A stretch of 64,000 nucleotides of DNA from Prorocentrum cordatum (taxonomy: Eukaryota; Sar; Dinophyceae; Prorocentrales; Prorocentraceae), in the NCBI GenBank assembly GCA_963575745.1, contig CAUYUJ010003403.1, positions 161,315 to 225,314 of the forward strand, given 5' to 3'. The notes beneath the pieces are model-generated. The model was not told where the DNA came from, ran no database searches, and saw only the letters and a list, made by a program, of their open reading frames with translations. Of this stretch, positions 20,755 through 29,510 are shown piece by piece. How positions within the stretch are numbered: the first letter of the stretch is position 1; every line of letters begins with the position of its first letter. Position numbers and translations under genes: made by a program.

Positions 20755-21221
20755 CATCGTCCTTGCCGTCGTCGTCGTCGTCGTCGTCGTCATCGTCGGC
20801 ATCATCATCATCATCGTCCTCCTCCTCATCATCATCGTCATCGTCATCGTCATTGCCAACAGCAACATCATCATCACCACCATCATCATCACACTCATCG
20901 TCAGCATCGTCATCATCATTATTATCATCATCATCATCATCGTCGTCGTCATCGTCATCGTCATAATCATCATCACCATCATCACCATACTCATCAACAT
21001 CATGATCATGATCATGATGATTATGATGATGATGATTATGACGATGACGACGATGATGATGATGATGATAATAATGATGATGACGATGCTGACGATGAGT
21101 GTGATGATGATGGTGGTGATGATAATGTTGCTGTTGTAAATGACGATGACGATGATGATGATAATGATGATGATGATCATCATCATCATAATAATCATCA
21201 TCAACGTCATCATCATCATCG

Positions 21222-21255
<34 letters not shown>

Positions 21256-21335
21256 TATTAGCATCATCATCAGCGTCGTCATTATCATCGTCATCATTCT
21301 CATCATCATTGTCATCAGCATCATCATCGTTATTC
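20755..21335. repeat. (CAT)n/(CGT)n compound microsatellite
   Basis: About 580 bp of ATC/ATG trinucleotides with a switch in orientation near 21000. Poly-Ile/Met/His/Ser/Asp frames here are not genes. Confidence 0.95.
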
Positions 21336-21389
21336 CCCAATCAGAGCTTGCCTCTGTAGGGGTCCTAGCGGATTCATGTGGTTAGGTGA

Positions 21390-21600
21390 GGTGCGTCGCC
21401 GAGCCGGCCCGGGTGTCCGGGTGCTCGGGTGCCCAGGTGCCCGGGTGCCCAGGGTTGCCCGGGTGCCCGGGTGCCGGGGGCCTTATAGCTCATATAGCCC
21501 ATATAGCCCTATAGCCCTATAGCCCTATAGCCCTATAGCCCTATTGCCCTATTGCCCGATAGCCCTACAGCCCTGTAACCCTATAGCAACAGGGGGGCAC
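21390..21600. repeat. GCCCGGGT and ATAGCCCT minisatellites
   Basis: 21400-21478 repeats (G)TGCCCGGG; 21483-21590 repeats ATAGCCCT (8 bp). A further short ATAGCCC stretch lies at 21780-21830. Confidence 0.85.
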
Positions 21601-22127
21601 GGCGACTGCTTCCCCGGCCCCGGCGACCAGCCACTTGGTCCCCGTGAGCAGCGCCCTGCCGGCGGGGCCCTCAGGACGCGGGAGGGGACTGGCGGGGGGG
21701 GGGGGCCGAGCAGCGGCAGCGGCATTCAGCGTCTGTCGCCGCGCCGTGTGCTCTCTTCGCGCCCAGGGGGGCGACGCCGATAGCCCTATAGCCCCATAGT
21801 CCTCATGGCCTTCATAGCCCTCGCAGACTTCATAAATCCAAAGAGCAAGTACAAAGGGATCTCACGTAAGATCAAGAGATACTCTGATTGTTTTTTTCCT
21901 CCGATATCGCTATTTTCTTCTATATTATCCTTGCCACCTCTAGCGCGAAGTTTTCAGCGGGCCACTCAGCATGCTACTCGCGCGCGGGCGTGTCAGGCTG
22001 CTGGCCCGAATTGCAGGTGCCCTCAGCCTGCCGACAACAACGCCTGTGCTGATCAACATCGTGCTGCTCATCATTATTATCCGGCCCCTGCGGCGGCATA
22101 ATTTTCCCAAACTCCCCCCGGTACCCA

Positions 22128-23170
22128 CGAGGTGGGGGGTCCCGAAAATTGCAATCCCCATGGAGCCTCTCAGGCGGTGGGGCGTCAAACGGGGGAGCTA
22201 GATGGGGGTTGGGGCCGGGGCGAGAATTGCGAGGTGGTGGGTCTCAAGAACAATAGTCCCGGTGGGTGCCTCTCAGGCGGTGGGTGTCAGACGGGGTTGC
22301 TACAAGGGGGGGGGGTGGGAGGTGCGAAGAACAGTTGTCCCGATGGGAGCCTCTCAGGCGGCGGCCTGTCAGACAGGGGGGGTAGAACGGGGGGGGGCCG
22401 GGGCGAAGATTGCGAGGTGGGGGTTTCCAAGACCAGTAGTCCCGATGGGGGCTTCTGAGGCGGTGGGGTGTCAGACGGGGGGGCTAGCATGGGGGGGAGC
22501 CCGCGCGAAAAGTGGGAGGGGGGGGGTCCCCAGAACAGTAATCCCCATGGGGGTTTCTCAGGCGGTGGGGTGTTATTTTGGGGGCCTAGAGGGGGGGGGC
22601 TGGGGCGAGCGATCGCGATGGGGGGTCTCGAGAACAGTAGTCCCGATGGGGGCTCTCAGGCGGTTGGGCGTCGGTCGGGGGGGGTCTCGAAATTGCGAGA
22701 TGGGGGGCTCGAAGAACAATGGACCCGATGCGGGCTTCTGCGGCAGTGGGGCGTCGGACGGGGGGGCTAGAAAGGAGGGGGCCTGGGCGAAAACTGCGAG
22801 GTGAGGGGTCCCAGTCCCGGTGGGGGCCTCTCAGGCGGTGGGGCGTCAGACGGGGGGGCGAGAGCCAGGCCGAAAACTGCGAGGTGGTGGGTCTCAAGAA
22901 GAGTAGTCCCGATATGGGGCCTTGGGGGGCGATGGGGTGTCAGACGGGGGGGCCAGAACGGGGGGGTCTCGGCGCGAGGGGGTTTGGCCCTGAGGACATT
23001 CTCAGGCGGCGGGGTTTCAGACGGGGCCAAACTTGCGAGGTGGGGGATCCCAATATCAATAGTCCCGTCGGGGGCCTCTCAGGCGGCGGGGCGTCAGACG
23101 GGGGGACTAGAACGGGGGGCGGCCGGGGCGAAAATTGCGAGGTGGGGGCTCCCAAGAACAGTATACTCTA
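22128..23170. repeat. ~93-bp satellite A, left part of a split array
   Basis: About 11 units sharing AAGAACAGTAGTCCCGATGG, CTCTCAGGCGGTGGGG(T/C)GTC, AGACGGGGGG and GCGAAAATTGCGAGGTGG. The array stops in the middle of a unit and resumes in phase and in the same orientation at 30892. Confidence 0.9.
23154..23170 (+). repeat. Left copy of 17-bp target-site duplication
   Basis: AAGAACAGTATACTCTA, identical to 30875-30891. It directly precedes the spliced-leader-bearing insertion, with two extra bases CA between. Confidence 0.85.
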
Positions 23171-23172
23171 CA

Positions 23173-23194
23173 TCCGTAGCCATTTTGGCTCAAG
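23173..23194 (+). other. Genomic dinoflagellate spliced leader (DinoSL), complete
   Basis: Exact 22-nt match to the conserved leader (D-CCGTAGCC...GGCTCAAG, with D = T). Leaders are added post-transcriptionally, so a copy at the head of a gene in the genome marks a retroposed mRNA. No splice donor GT follows it, so this is not an SL RNA gene. Confidence 0.9.
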
Positions 23195-23209
23195 CCATTT
23201 TGGCTCATG
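23195..23209 (+). other. Truncated relic spliced leader
   Basis: CCATTTTGGCTCATG, the 15-nt 3' part of the leader with one change, placed directly after the full leader. This form arises when the AG inside an older genomic leader (CCGTAG) is used as acceptor in a new round of trans-splicing. Confidence 0.85.
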
Positions 23210-23239
23210 ACCTTGACTCCCAAGGTTGAATTGATTTAG

Positions 23240-24253
23240 ATGTTACTCATGCCTGAACGCAGGCGTTTCTTTTCGAAAGATCAGCCCTACTCGTTCCGCG
23301 CTGTCCACCCCAACCGTGCTCTACGTTGTTTCGGAGAAGTGTTCCGTAGATCGGCGTTCGAGAAGGTTGCGGACAAACCTGCTGTTCTCTTCGATATAAA
23401 GACCGATGCGCATGAAGCAGTTGACCAAGTAGAAGAAGGTGGCATGCCTGAACGCAGGCGCTTCTTTCTGAAAGATCAGCCCGACTTGTTCCGCGCTGTC
23501 CACCCCAAGCGTGTTCTACGTTGCTTCGGGGAAGTGTTTAGTAGATCAGCGTTCGAAACGGCTGCTGCCAAAACGACTTCGCAATTATCGCCCGCTGGTC
23601 TCCTCGATGCAAACAACGATGCGCATGAAGCAGCTGACCAGGTATATTACGCATGTCAGCAAGTAGAACGAGTTGGAGCGTTTCTGAGCCACGTTTGGGC
23701 AGCGGATCGTGGACTCAAGGTTCTGGCATTGTATTATTACTTGAACATTGAGTCGGCTGTCATTGCTAGCGTCGGTGCTTGGATTGTGACAATTTGCATA
23801 ATGGTGATCATCAACGGCCCATTTGGAATGACAGCGCAACCAGGTATGCTCATGGTATTCTTGGGCGTCCCAATATTGGTATTTGTTGTCGTGTTGTTTT
23901 GTGGCCATATGGTTCGAGTTCCCATTCAAACCATGTGGCTGGATAAGCTGAGCATCCATCAGACTCGCAAGGACCTACAGATTAAGGGTGTCACTGCCAT
24001 TCCAGAATTCGTTGCAAAGTCGGATCGGATGATTGTCCTGTGGAGCGATACATATTTCGAACGCTTGTGGTGCAATGCCGAGGTCGCATCCTTTGCAGCG
24101 ATTAACGGAGCTGCCAGGCTTGACATGCTTCCTCTTTGGTTTGCGCCATGGATCAGTGTAACAATGACTCTAAACGTTGTCAGCATCATTGTATCCAGCA
24201 AGCTTTTCGTTTGGATCCCCCGTGCAGCAGAACATAATACATTGCTTCAGCAG
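23240..24253 (+). CDS. Multi-pass membrane protein with TIR/HET-like domain, exon 1
   Basis: First exon (338 codons) of a family I recognise from dinoflagellates; its function is not established. Residues 4-68 and 69-133 are a tandem duplication (both begin M-P-E-R-R-R-F-F, offset 195 nt). F-L-S-H-V-W near 148 starts the TIR/HET-like part. Two hydrophobic helices follow (about 171-197 and 205-228). Then W-L-D-K-L-S-I-H-Q (about 234-242), a V-L-W-S-D-T-Y-F-E-R-L-W-C block (about 265-278) and another hydrophobic segment (about 296-322). The continuous frame runs on to a stop at 24280, but CAG|GTATTG at 24251-24259 is a good splice donor, and joining to 28704 keeps frame and reading sense. Start 23240 lies 30 nt after the relic leader; M at 23249 is an alternative. 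The intracellular localisation and any signalling role are inference. Confidence 0.7.
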
Positions 24254-24329
24254 GTATTGTTGAACAACCCTCTTTGTTGACGTTTTCGTTGTCTTCGTTG
24301 GCGTAGGCTGCACCTTCACTGTCGCGTAT

Positions 24330-27300
24330 TTGCTGGAACGTGTTTCACTACCTCAAGTTTCACATGAGCCTCCACACTCCGACTCCCACTCCCGCCTCGA
24401 CGCCCCAGGCCTCCAACTCGTAGATTCCCACTGCGGCCCGAAAGACTCAGGCAACGAAGGTCATCATGTTGCCCAGCCTCACGCCCCGCCTCACCGTGGG
24501 AGAGAAGGAGGAGGACTACGAGCCTACCGCGTCGTCTCCGGCGACGTCCCGCTGTGCATCCTAAGGCAGCGGCGCAATCCACCCGACTCCAGCCTGGCTG
24601 GCTCCGACACGCAGAATGTTTCACTACAGGCGGAAATAGCGACATCACAACATACTCCCGACCTCACCCACGACCTCCAACCTTCCACCTCCAATTTTCG
24701 ACCTCCACCTATCGACCTCCAACCTCCACCCACCGACATCAAGAGTACGGATTTTGCCCCTCAGCATCCGCCACCAGTTCTTGACCTTCAGTCCTGCATC
24801 TCCAGCGTTCGACCTCCACCTAAAGACATTCAACCTCACCTGACAGACCTCCAACTGTCAGCTTCCGACTCCCAGCATCCACCTCCAGCTATCGACCTCC
24901 AATTTTCCACCTCCAGCTGTCGACCTCCACCCATCGACCTCCAACCCCAATTAACCGACCTCCAGCGTCCAGAGTCCGGCACCCACCATCCGCCACCAGC
25001 TGTAGACTGCACCTCCAGCGTGCGACCTCCACCTATGGACCTCCAACCTCACCAGACCGACCTCCAGCTGCCAGCTCCCGACCCCGAGCATACACCGACA
25101 GCTATTGACCTCCAATCTTCCACACCCAACTTTCGACCTCCACGTAACGACTTCCAACCTCAACCAATCGAGCTTCAGCATCCAGATTCCGACTCCCAGA
25201 ATCCACCAGCAGCTGTCGACCTCCAAGCTTCCACCTCCAGCTTGCGACCTCCACCGAACGACCTCCACCTACCGAATTCCACGCCGGATACGACATTTAC
25301 ATTATACCACAAAAACGTGCGTGGACTTATTTCGGAAGATCGCGTTGAGGAGCTTTTCGAAGAATTGCGAGGTACACGATGGGATTTTATAACACTGAAC
25401 GAGACATGGCGGCAAGAGAAGCATGAACATTGGTCATCCAAAGATGGGCATATATTCATGGGATCCGGATTCGACGAACAACGTTGTGGAGTTGCTATTC
25501 TGGTACACAACAAGTTTGCGAATGCTATCCGGTGCTTCCAACCAGTCAACGAAAGAATCTGCTATGCCGACATTGTGGTGAGTGGTCTGAGATTGCGCAT
25601 CGTTTCAGCTTATTTCCCACATAGCGGATACAGTGACAAGAGCATTCAGTCAATGTACAGCATCCTTGCAGAGACCCACCAGCATGCCCCCACACAGAAG
25701 CTCGCCTTCATCATTGGAGCGGATTGCAACGCACGTGTTGGACAGCGACAATCCGAGGACGACCGGCGCACCGTCGGGCCATGTGGTTATTGCGACGTCA
25801 ACGTGCGAGGCCAGTGGTTGAAGAATTGGGCGTCCACGGAAAGACTACGCATTATGAACACCTACTTCTACAAGCACGCATGCAACGTGACCACTTACAC
25901 ATCGCCCGAACAATTGCAACACCAAATTGATTTCATCTTGGCCAGCAAGCCCATATGGCGAGCAGCTGCCGATTGCGAGGCAACGACTGACATCGACCTC
26001 GGCTCCGACCACAAAGCGGTACGATTCACATTCCGAGCACCCGGACGACAACGACACAGCAGCCAGCAGGACACACCAATCCGACAAGGGAAACAACGTC
26101 GACCACGACGGAGCCGTCCAGCTTGGCCCCCGGACGACATCCCTGCATACCGCCATGCTCTCACAGACAAGTTAGACGAACTATTACTCGAGACCCGGCT
26201 CCAACTCAAATGCGAGAACATCGAGGCCGCCATCGCCGAGACACTACTGGGCCAACAACAGCCAGAGCCATCCGGCGCACTCAGCATCCAGCAAGCGACA
26301 ACGACCAGCACTGTTGTGCGACTACTCCGGGACAGACGGGACACACCAACAACCGACACGACAGCACGAGCACACATCAACAAGACGATCCGCAAGGAGC
26401 TCAGGGCTATCAAACGAGCCACTCGCACAGCCGCCATCGATCGAATTCTCACCCAATACCGAGATTTAAAACGAATCAGCGGGATCAAGAGTTACAAGAA
26501 GAAGGATTTGATACCAGGCATGGTGGATGCCAGTGGCCAAACCCAGCACGACAGGGGGGCCATAGCAGACGTGTTTGCAGATTTCTATGCGAAGTTGTAC
26601 GGCGACGCGCAGAAAGATGCCGAAGAATGCCAGTACCACTGTCAAAACGAAGCAGTTTCGATCCCACCATTCACTGACAGTGAACTGTCAGATGCTCTAC
26701 GTCAGTTGAAAACAAAGCGGGCTCCAGACACGCATGGGATCGCAGCAGAGATGTTGAAAGAAGGCGGAAGTACACTCAAGAGAGTCTTGTTGGACACGTT
26801 CAACAACATTTTACGTCCTGACTCACCCACTCCCTCCAGCTGGAAACACACAGTGGTAAAGGTACTGCATGAGAGTGGTGACCCAATGCGTCCGGAGAAT
26901 TACCGACCAATCGCAAGCATCCCAATGTTGTATAAGCTGTTCTCCAAATTGTTATGCAACCGCTTGGGAGATACATTAGACGAGCAGCAAAGCCCAGACC
27001 AGGCGGGTTTCAGACCCAAGAGAGGAACAACCTACCATTTGTTCACAGCGACGAGCTTGCACGATATCACAGACGAGTGGCAGGTCCCGCTCTGGATCGC
27101 AGCCATTGATTTCAAGAAGGCTTTTGACACCGTGACGCACGCGAGCATATGGGAATCTCTTACAGAACAGCAAGTTCCGACTCCGTACATCACTTTGCTC
27201 CAGAAGCTGTACAGCCAACAAACAGGAGCCATCCACACCGACCGTCGCAGCACAAACTTCGACATCGAGAGGGGCACGAAACAGGGCGACCCACTCAGCT

Positions 27301-28442
27301 CACTGCTTTTTAATTCTGTTTCCGAACATGTGATGCGGGTGGTGAAGAAGAAGTGGGCAGCACGGGGATTTGGAGTCAAATTGCATGCCCATGGTGGCGA
27401 GCTCTTGAATAACTTACGTTTCGCCGACGACATCCTCCTAATCGCGCACTCCAGCAGCGACGTTGCAACTATGCTCTCCGACCTCAGCACAGAAGCGGCG
27501 AAGACAGGCCTCCACCTTCATCCAGACAAGACCAAAATTCTGCACAATGGACACCGGCGCAAACGAACGATACAAACACCGAGCCACGTATTAGTGCACG
27601 ACATGAAGATCGAAGTGTTGCCGCCATGCCGCTCCACCAAGTACCTCGGCCGAAAGCTGCAATTCAGCGAGTGCCACGAGACCGAAGTGGAAAACCGAAT
27701 TTCTGGAGCGTGGAGAAAGTTCCATTTACTCAAACAGGAGCTTACGGGAAGAAGCTATTCTATAAATAACCGAATTCGGCTTTTCCAGGGAACAATTACG
27801 CCGACAATGCTGTGTGGATGTGAGACATGGACGGTCACTCAGGAGTTGGAAAACAGAATTCGCAGAACGCAGAGACAGATGCTTCGCATGATCATCAGAA
27901 CGCCTCGAAGAAAGAAGCTGGAGTCATCAGAAGCAGATCCCCGACGCAATCCCGATGGCGACAACGACGGCGACTACCAGGAAAACGACGGTTCTTCAAT
28001 TACCACAGGCAGCGGAGGGGATGTTCACAGCGGACAACCACTTCCAGCCGCGGATGCTGACCAATTCCAGGAAGAAGATGCCCTTGAGCCTTGGCCGGAT
28101 TGGATCCGTCGTGCAACGCAACACGCCGAACATAGTATTTCAAATTTGGGGGTCGCAGATTGGGTTGCCACAATCAAAAATCGTAAATGGACATGGTTGC
28201 AAGAAATGTGTACTAACAGTACGAAAGAATGGGCACAGCGAGTGTTACAATGGGAGCCACGAAATGATGCACACATACATGCACAACGCCGTGTTGGACG
28301 GCAAAAGACCAGGTGGTGGGACGACATACTATCCTACATTAAACGGCGTGTCGAAGACGCGCCACAACATGTTGCAGGGTTACTACGACTAGCGGGGGCG
28401 GACACATGGGGCAATTTGGAGTCTGGGTACACACAACGGTGA
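24330..28442 (+). CDS. LINE polyprotein: AP-like endonuclease and reverse transcriptase
   Basis: A 1370-codon ORF. Residues about 110-318 are a Pro-rich tandem repeat (D-L-Q-P / R-P-P-P-x-D-L-Q). About 320-565 is an apurinic-like endonuclease: N-V-R-G, L-N-E-T-W (catalytic Glu), G-A-D-C-N-A-R and a final S-D-H-K-A-V. About 800-1080 is the reverse transcriptase: Y-R-P-I-A-S-I-P, Q-A-G-F-R-P-K-R-G, A-I-D-F-K-K-A-F-D, G-T-K-Q-G-D-P-L-S and the catalytic F-A-D-D (about 1031). The C-terminus has a Trp-rich region with R-W-W-D-D-I, often seen in dinoflagellate LINE ends. No RNase H or Cys/His knuckle is evident. All key residues I can check are present, so the protein could be active. The enzyme would nick target DNA and prime cDNA synthesis. 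ATG 24330 is simply the first in frame; the true start may be later. Confidence 0.85.
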   Translation: MLERVSLPQVSHEPPHSDSHSRLDAPGLQLVDSHCGPKDSGNEGHHVAQPHAPPHRGREGGGLRAYRVVSGDVPLCILRQRRNPPDSSLAGSDTQNVSLQAEIATSQHTPDLTHDLQPSTSNFRPPPIDLQPPPTDIKSTDFAPQHPPPVLDLQSCISSVRPPPKDIQPHLTDLQLSASDSQHPPPAIDLQFSTSSCRPPPIDLQPQLTDLQRPESGTHHPPPAVDCTSSVRPPPMDLQPHQTDLQLPAPDPEHTPTAIDLQSSTPNFRPPRNDFQPQPIELQHPDSDSQNPPAAVDLQASTSSLRPPPNDLHLPNSTPDTTFTLYHKNVRGLISEDRVEELFEELRGTRWDFITLNETWRQEKHEHWSSKDGHIFMGSGFDEQRCGVAILVHNKFANAIRCFQPVNERICYADIVVSGLRLRIVSAYFPHSGYSDKSIQSMYSILAETHQHAPTQKLAFIIGADCNARVGQRQSEDDRRTVGPCGYCDVNVRGQWLKNWASTERLRIMNTYFYKHACNVTTYTSPEQLQHQIDFILASKPIWRAAADCEATTDIDLGSDHKAVRFTFRAPGRQRHSSQQDTPIRQGKQRRPRRSRPAWPPDDIPAYRHALTDKLDELLLETRLQLKCENIEAAIAETLLGQQQPEPSGALSIQQATTTSTVVRLLRDRRDTPTTDTTARAHINKTIRKELRAIKRATRTAAIDRILTQYRDLKRISGIKSYKKKDLIPGMVDASGQTQHDRGAIADVFADFYAKLYGDAQKDAEECQYHCQNEAVSIPPFTDSELSDALRQLKTKRAPDTHGIAAEMLKEGGSTLKRVLLDTFNNILRPDSPTPSSWKHTVVKVLHESGDPMRPENYRPIASIPMLYKLFSKLLCNRLGDTLDEQQSPDQAGFRPKRGTTYHLFTATSLHDITDEWQVPLWIAAIDFKKAFDTVTHASIWESLTEQQVPTPYITLLQKLYSQQTGAIHTDRRSTNFDIERGTKQGDPLSSLLFNSVSEHVMRVVKKKWAARGFGVKLHAHGGELLNNLRFADDILLIAHSSSDVATMLSDLSTEAAKTGLHLHPDKTKILHNGHRRKRTIQTPSHVLVHDMKIEVLPPCRSTKYLGRKLQFSECHETEVENRISGAWRKFHLLKQELTGRSYSINNRIRLFQGTITPTMLCGCETWTVTQELENRIRRTQRQMLRMIIRTPRRKKLESSEADPRRNPDGDNDGDYQENDGSSITTGSGGDVHSGQPLPAADADQFQEEDALEPWPDWIRRATQHAEHSISNLGVADWVATIKNRKWTWLQEMCTNSTKEWAQRVLQWEPRNDAHIHAQRRVGRQKTRWWDDILSYIKRRVEDAPQHVAGLLRLAGADTWGNLESGYTQR
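24650..25285 (+). repeat. CGACCTCCACC-type minisatellite in LINE 5' coding region
   Basis: Degenerate ~30-75-bp units with GACCTCCA(A/C)CC and TTTCGACCTCCACCTA cores, read in frame as D-L-Q-P and R-P-P-P repeats. Confidence 0.8.
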
Positions 28443-28703
28443 GTGTCCATGGTTACGCGGCTAATATTCTAGTGCCGTCATCGCCGTCTGCTTCCTCCTC
28501 CCCCTCTTTGTCCTCCTTCCAGACAATGTGATGTATCGAATATTGTTGTTGTCGCATTGTTTCACCAATAGCGGCGCCCCGGCGCCGCCCTGCAGTGCCC
28601 CCGCGGCACCTTGACTGCAGGCCGCTTGTCCGCTTGTCCGCTTGTACCCACTTGGTATGCTACTCGCACCAAGTTAGACATACAGTCAAACATGTTGTCT
28701 CAG
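28443..28703 (+). other. LINE 3' end and intron tail
   Basis: C/T-rich stretch with CTTCCAG (28514-28522) and a CGCTTGTC triplication (28621-28645). No gene. Confidence 0.4.
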
Positions 28704-29510
28704 TGTAGAGAGTTCGCGTTCGGAAGAGCGAAGTGTAGATTCGAGAGCGATCGTGAGGTCGTTGCGGATATGATCAAGTATCTGTGGAAGGACTACGAAT
28801 ACCCCATTGTAGCATTTGACGAATTCGTCAATGAGAAGCTCAGCGACCACATAGAACATTCTACAGGGTCAGCCACACTTATCCCATACCGTTGTTGCCT
28901 GTTGTTGATGTTGCCGTGGTTGTTTTCTTCGGCTTTTAATGTATTCGGGTGTGATGGAATGCCGCGCGAAATGGCTGCAGAGATTGAGCTTGGAGCAGGA
29001 AGTCAACTTGCCCAACAGATGCTACCTAAAGCAGCAACCTGCGCCATAAGTTTTTTCGGTATATATCCTACGGTTTACCCCGTGAGGCTCTATCTCATGA
29101 GCGTCGCGCGATCTAAATTCGAATTGTACCCTTTCGCCCGTGTTGTCACCGAGCTCTGCGCAGTCATTGCTTCGTTCGCGTGTATGGGATTTCACGAAGG
29201 GTTCGCGGCAGGGCTCATCACTGCAGCGAGTTCCGAATTCTTCAACGGCAACACGAGAGACATTTGTCTTTGGATGGCCGGTCTCGTGCTCTACCTCGTT
29301 CTCCTCATCTTGTGGAATTTGCATCTGTTCCCAACGAGACTGGATCCCGACGATGATCTATTTGAGCCAGGAGAGTTCCTTCGAATGCCAACTGGGTTTG
29401 TTCGCCAAGGGAGTATGACTTCGTTATACGGTCAATTCGAAGAACTTGTGGATTACCGACCGCGTCATCACGCATCAGGCTCATCAGGCGATGCTGAATC
29501 CCAGTCGTAA
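28704..29510 (+). CDS. TIR/HET-like membrane protein, exon 2 (C-terminal part)
   Basis: Continuation of the gene at 23240-24253. TCTCAG|TGT at 28698-28706 is an acceptor in matching phase (0). The spliced reading gives L-L-Q-Q|C-R-E-F followed by A-K-C-R-F-E-S-D-R and F-D-E-F-V-N-E-K-L, the block that normally follows the TIR-like part in this family. Several hydrophobic segments follow (about 28896-28950, 29035-29090, 29148-29220, 29270-29325), then an acidic cytosolic-type tail ending at TAA 29508-29510. The open frame begins at 28611, but the residues before 28704 look like intron translation. No domain beyond the family pattern is recognised. Confidence 0.65.
   Translation, partial: CREFAFGRAKCRFESDREVVADMIKYLWKDYEYPIVAFDEFVNEKLSDHIEHSTGSATLIPYRCCLLLMLPWLFSSAFNVFGCDGMPREMAAEIELGAGSQLAQQMLPKAATCAISFFGIYPTVYPVRLYLMSVARSKFELYPFARVVTELCAVIASFACMGFHEGFAAGLITAASSEFFNGNTRDICLWMAGLVLYLVLLILWNLHLFPTRLDPDDDLFEPGEFLRMPTGFVRQGSMTSLYGQFEELVDYRPRHHASGSSGDAESQS

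Larger units (their letters stand above)
24310..28600 (+). mobile_element. Non-LTR retrotransposon (LINE), APE + RT type
   Basis: Single-ORF LINE in sense orientation within the intron. Approximate bounds only: no clear poly-A tail or target duplication was found, so ends are estimated from the ORF and from return to non-repetitive sequence. It appears intact in the coding part. Confidence 0.7.
24254..28703 (+). other. 4.45-kb GT-AG intron carrying a LINE
   Basis: Starts GTATTG, ends TCTCAG, phase 0, between the two exons of the TIR-like gene. It is filled almost entirely by a same-strand non-LTR retrotransposon. A shorter alternative intron (24254-24308, ending GCGTAG) is possible but leads to a stop soon after. 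Confidence 0.6.

Noticed and set aside
20329-21340. Poly-His/Ile/Met/Asp ORFs
   Set aside because: Trinucleotide microsatellite read in different frames.
23173-23209. SL RNA gene
   Set aside because: No GT donor follows the leader and no Sm-site-bearing short transcript is evident; a coding frame begins 30 bases later.
28611-28703. Independent gene starting at ATG 28611
   Set aside because: The residues before 28704 look random, while an acceptor at 28703 joins in phase to the donor at 24254 and rebuilds the family pattern.
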